This document shows, piece after piece, positions 4,856-5,307 of a stretch of 5,307 nucleotides of DNA. The notes beneath the pieces are model-generated. The model made no database searches. It was not told the DNA's origin and worked only from the letters and a program-made list of their open reading frames with translations. How positions within the stretch are numbered: the stretch's first letter is position 1; each line of letters begins with the position of its first letter. The stretch is from Leptolyngbya sp. SIO4C1 (GTDB lineage Bacteria; Cyanobacteriota; Cyanobacteriia; Phormidesmidales; Phormidesmidaceae): positions 1 to 5,307 of the forward strand of contig JAAHIA010000351.1 of assembly GCA_010671975.1 (NCBI GenBank). Direction: 5' to 3'. A program made the position numbers and the translations under genes.

Positions 4856-4877
4856 TCACTGCTTCACGAAGCAGTGA
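4856..4877 (+). terminator. 10-bp hairpin just after tRNA-Leu(CAA), possible terminator
   Basis: TCACTGCTTC (4856-4865) and GAAGCAGTGA (4868-4877) are perfect inverted arms around AC, in practice an 8-9 bp stem with a small loop. It starts 2 nt after the tRNA. Only TTAG follows rather than a T-run, so it may serve 3' processing or give weak termination. Confidence 0.4.
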
Positions 4878-4890
4878 TTAGAGTGCTTAG

Positions 4891-4911
4891 CTAGAGCACC
4901 TAACTAGAGCA
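4891..4911. repeat. 8-nt direct repeat CTAGAGCA, period 13
   Basis: CTAGAGCA occurs at 4891-4898 and 4904-4911 in the gap between the tRNA and the transposase-like gene. The first copy also lies in a weak hairpin, GTGCT/AGCAC (4883-4887 with 4895-4899). The gap otherwise holds only a -10-like TATACT (4915-4920) without a good -35. Confidence 0.35.
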
Positions 4912-5011
4912 ATTTATACTTGGCGAAATATCTGAATTCCGTAGCTGTAACGCCTAGCGCAGCGGGAGTTTAACCGCGTGACTGGGCAGTCTAAACCTGT
5001 ACGAGTTATCC

Positions 5012-5307
5012 ATGCCGGTAGCGGCACCGAGGGTTAGATTGGCCAACACGTTTCAGCTCGGAAGCAGTCCTCAGACGACAGCCACGGCTTATCACATCTA
5101 CTTACGCACCCACGAAGCTGGCCTGTTTGGTCAGACAGGGCTGGCTCAGACAGGAGACACACCGCTGCTGAACGCCGTGGGACAGATTGCAGCAGATGAG
5201 TGGCTGCGGACTGCTCAGGCTTATCAAAATATCCGGTTGGACCGCTGGCGGGTGCTGCCAGACGGCATTCGCGCCGTGGTGATTGTAGACAGTCGACAAG
5301 ATAATCA
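5012..5307 (+). CDS. Y1/REP-type transposase-like protein, first 98 residues, HUH motif replaced, cut by the window edge
   Basis: The protein follows the layout of the REP-associated tyrosine (Y1, IS200-like) transposase family. AYHIYLRTHEAGLFG (26-40) corresponds to the usual YFVTICTHQRxxLFG. LLNAVGQIAADEWLRT (52-67) matches LN..GQI..EWL+T. NIRLDRWRVLPDGIRAVVIV (73-92) matches the strand usually read as I.LD..VVMPNHxHGIVII. The NHxH (HUH) metal ligands are DGIR here (84-87), so the nuclease is predicted inactive. The catalytic tyrosine, if kept, would be past the window end. A five-residue duplication (GQTGL/AQTGD, 40-49) enlarges the loop after LFG. ATG 5012 is the only standard start after the upstream in-frame stop near 4979, and it lacks a clear ribosome binding site. 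The family call is from remembered motifs. The gene could be a domesticated derivative or a decaying remnant. Confidence 0.65.
   Translation, partial: MPVAAPRVRLANTFQLGSSPQTTATAYHIYLRTHEAGLFGQTGLAQTGDTPLLNAVGQIAADEWLRTAQAYQNIRLDRWRVLPDGIRAVVIVDSRQDN

Noticed and set aside
4608..4859. 83-residue minus-strand ORF beginning MRWAERDSNSHDQRPPHFECG
   Set aside because: Its N-terminus is the antisense of tRNA-Leu(CAA), a well-known source of spurious protein predictions, and the rest is antisense to the peptidase gene.
4771..5307. tRNA-Leu as an integration site with the transposase-like gene as part of an integrated element
   Set aside because: No integrase is visible, no repeat of the tRNA 3' end was found in the window, and Y1-type proteins do not normally use tRNA attachment sites.
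1..5307. CRISPR array, toxin-antitoxin pair, defence island or riboswitch
   Set aside because: No regularly spaced repeats, paired small toxin-like genes or recognisable riboswitch core were found in any intergenic stretch.

Overview
The window looks like a chromosomal segment of a cyanobacterium. Five exact copies of the octamer GCGATCGC (HIP1) occur in 5.3 kb. The MurA, dihydrolipoamide dehydrogenase and M48 peptidase proteins read like cyanobacterial family members. Neither tRNA gene encodes its 3' CCA. Base composition is moderately GC-rich. The genus cannot be fixed from this stretch.

Layout from left to right. Positions 1-782 (minus) hold the N-terminal 260 residues of dihydrolipoamide dehydrogenase, starting at a GTG behind a good ribosome binding site. 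Divergent from it, at 964-1164 (plus), lies a small unrecognised Gln/Ala/Pro-rich ORF. Its stop codon interlocks with that of the convergent SpoU/TrmH-type RNA methyltransferase gene (1161-1958, minus). A non-coding stretch with two dyads (2011-2031 and 2100-2148) follows, then tRNA-Leu(CAG) on the minus strand (2183-2266). The divergent region between this tRNA and murA contains a perfect 20-bp palindrome and candidate promoters for both. murA (about 2489-3847, plus) begins, unusually, at ATC or ATT. An M48 family metallopeptidase follows (3929-4792, plus), and its stop codon lies inside tRNA-Leu(CAA) (4771-4853, plus). A 10-bp-stem hairpin sits just after that tRNA. The window ends in the 5' part of a Y1/REP-type transposase-like gene (5012 to beyond 5307, plus) whose metal-binding HUH motif is replaced.

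The genes are mostly housekeeping: central carbon metabolism (lpd), RNA modification, peptidoglycan precursor synthesis (murA), proteolysis, and two leucine tRNAs. They do not form one pathway. murA, the peptidase and tRNA-Leu(CAA) share a strand with short or no gaps and may be partly co-transcribed. I see no defence system, CRISPR array or complete mobile element. The points that most deserve a second look are the non-canonical murA start, the HUH-less transposase-like protein, and the peptidase gene that ends inside a tRNA.
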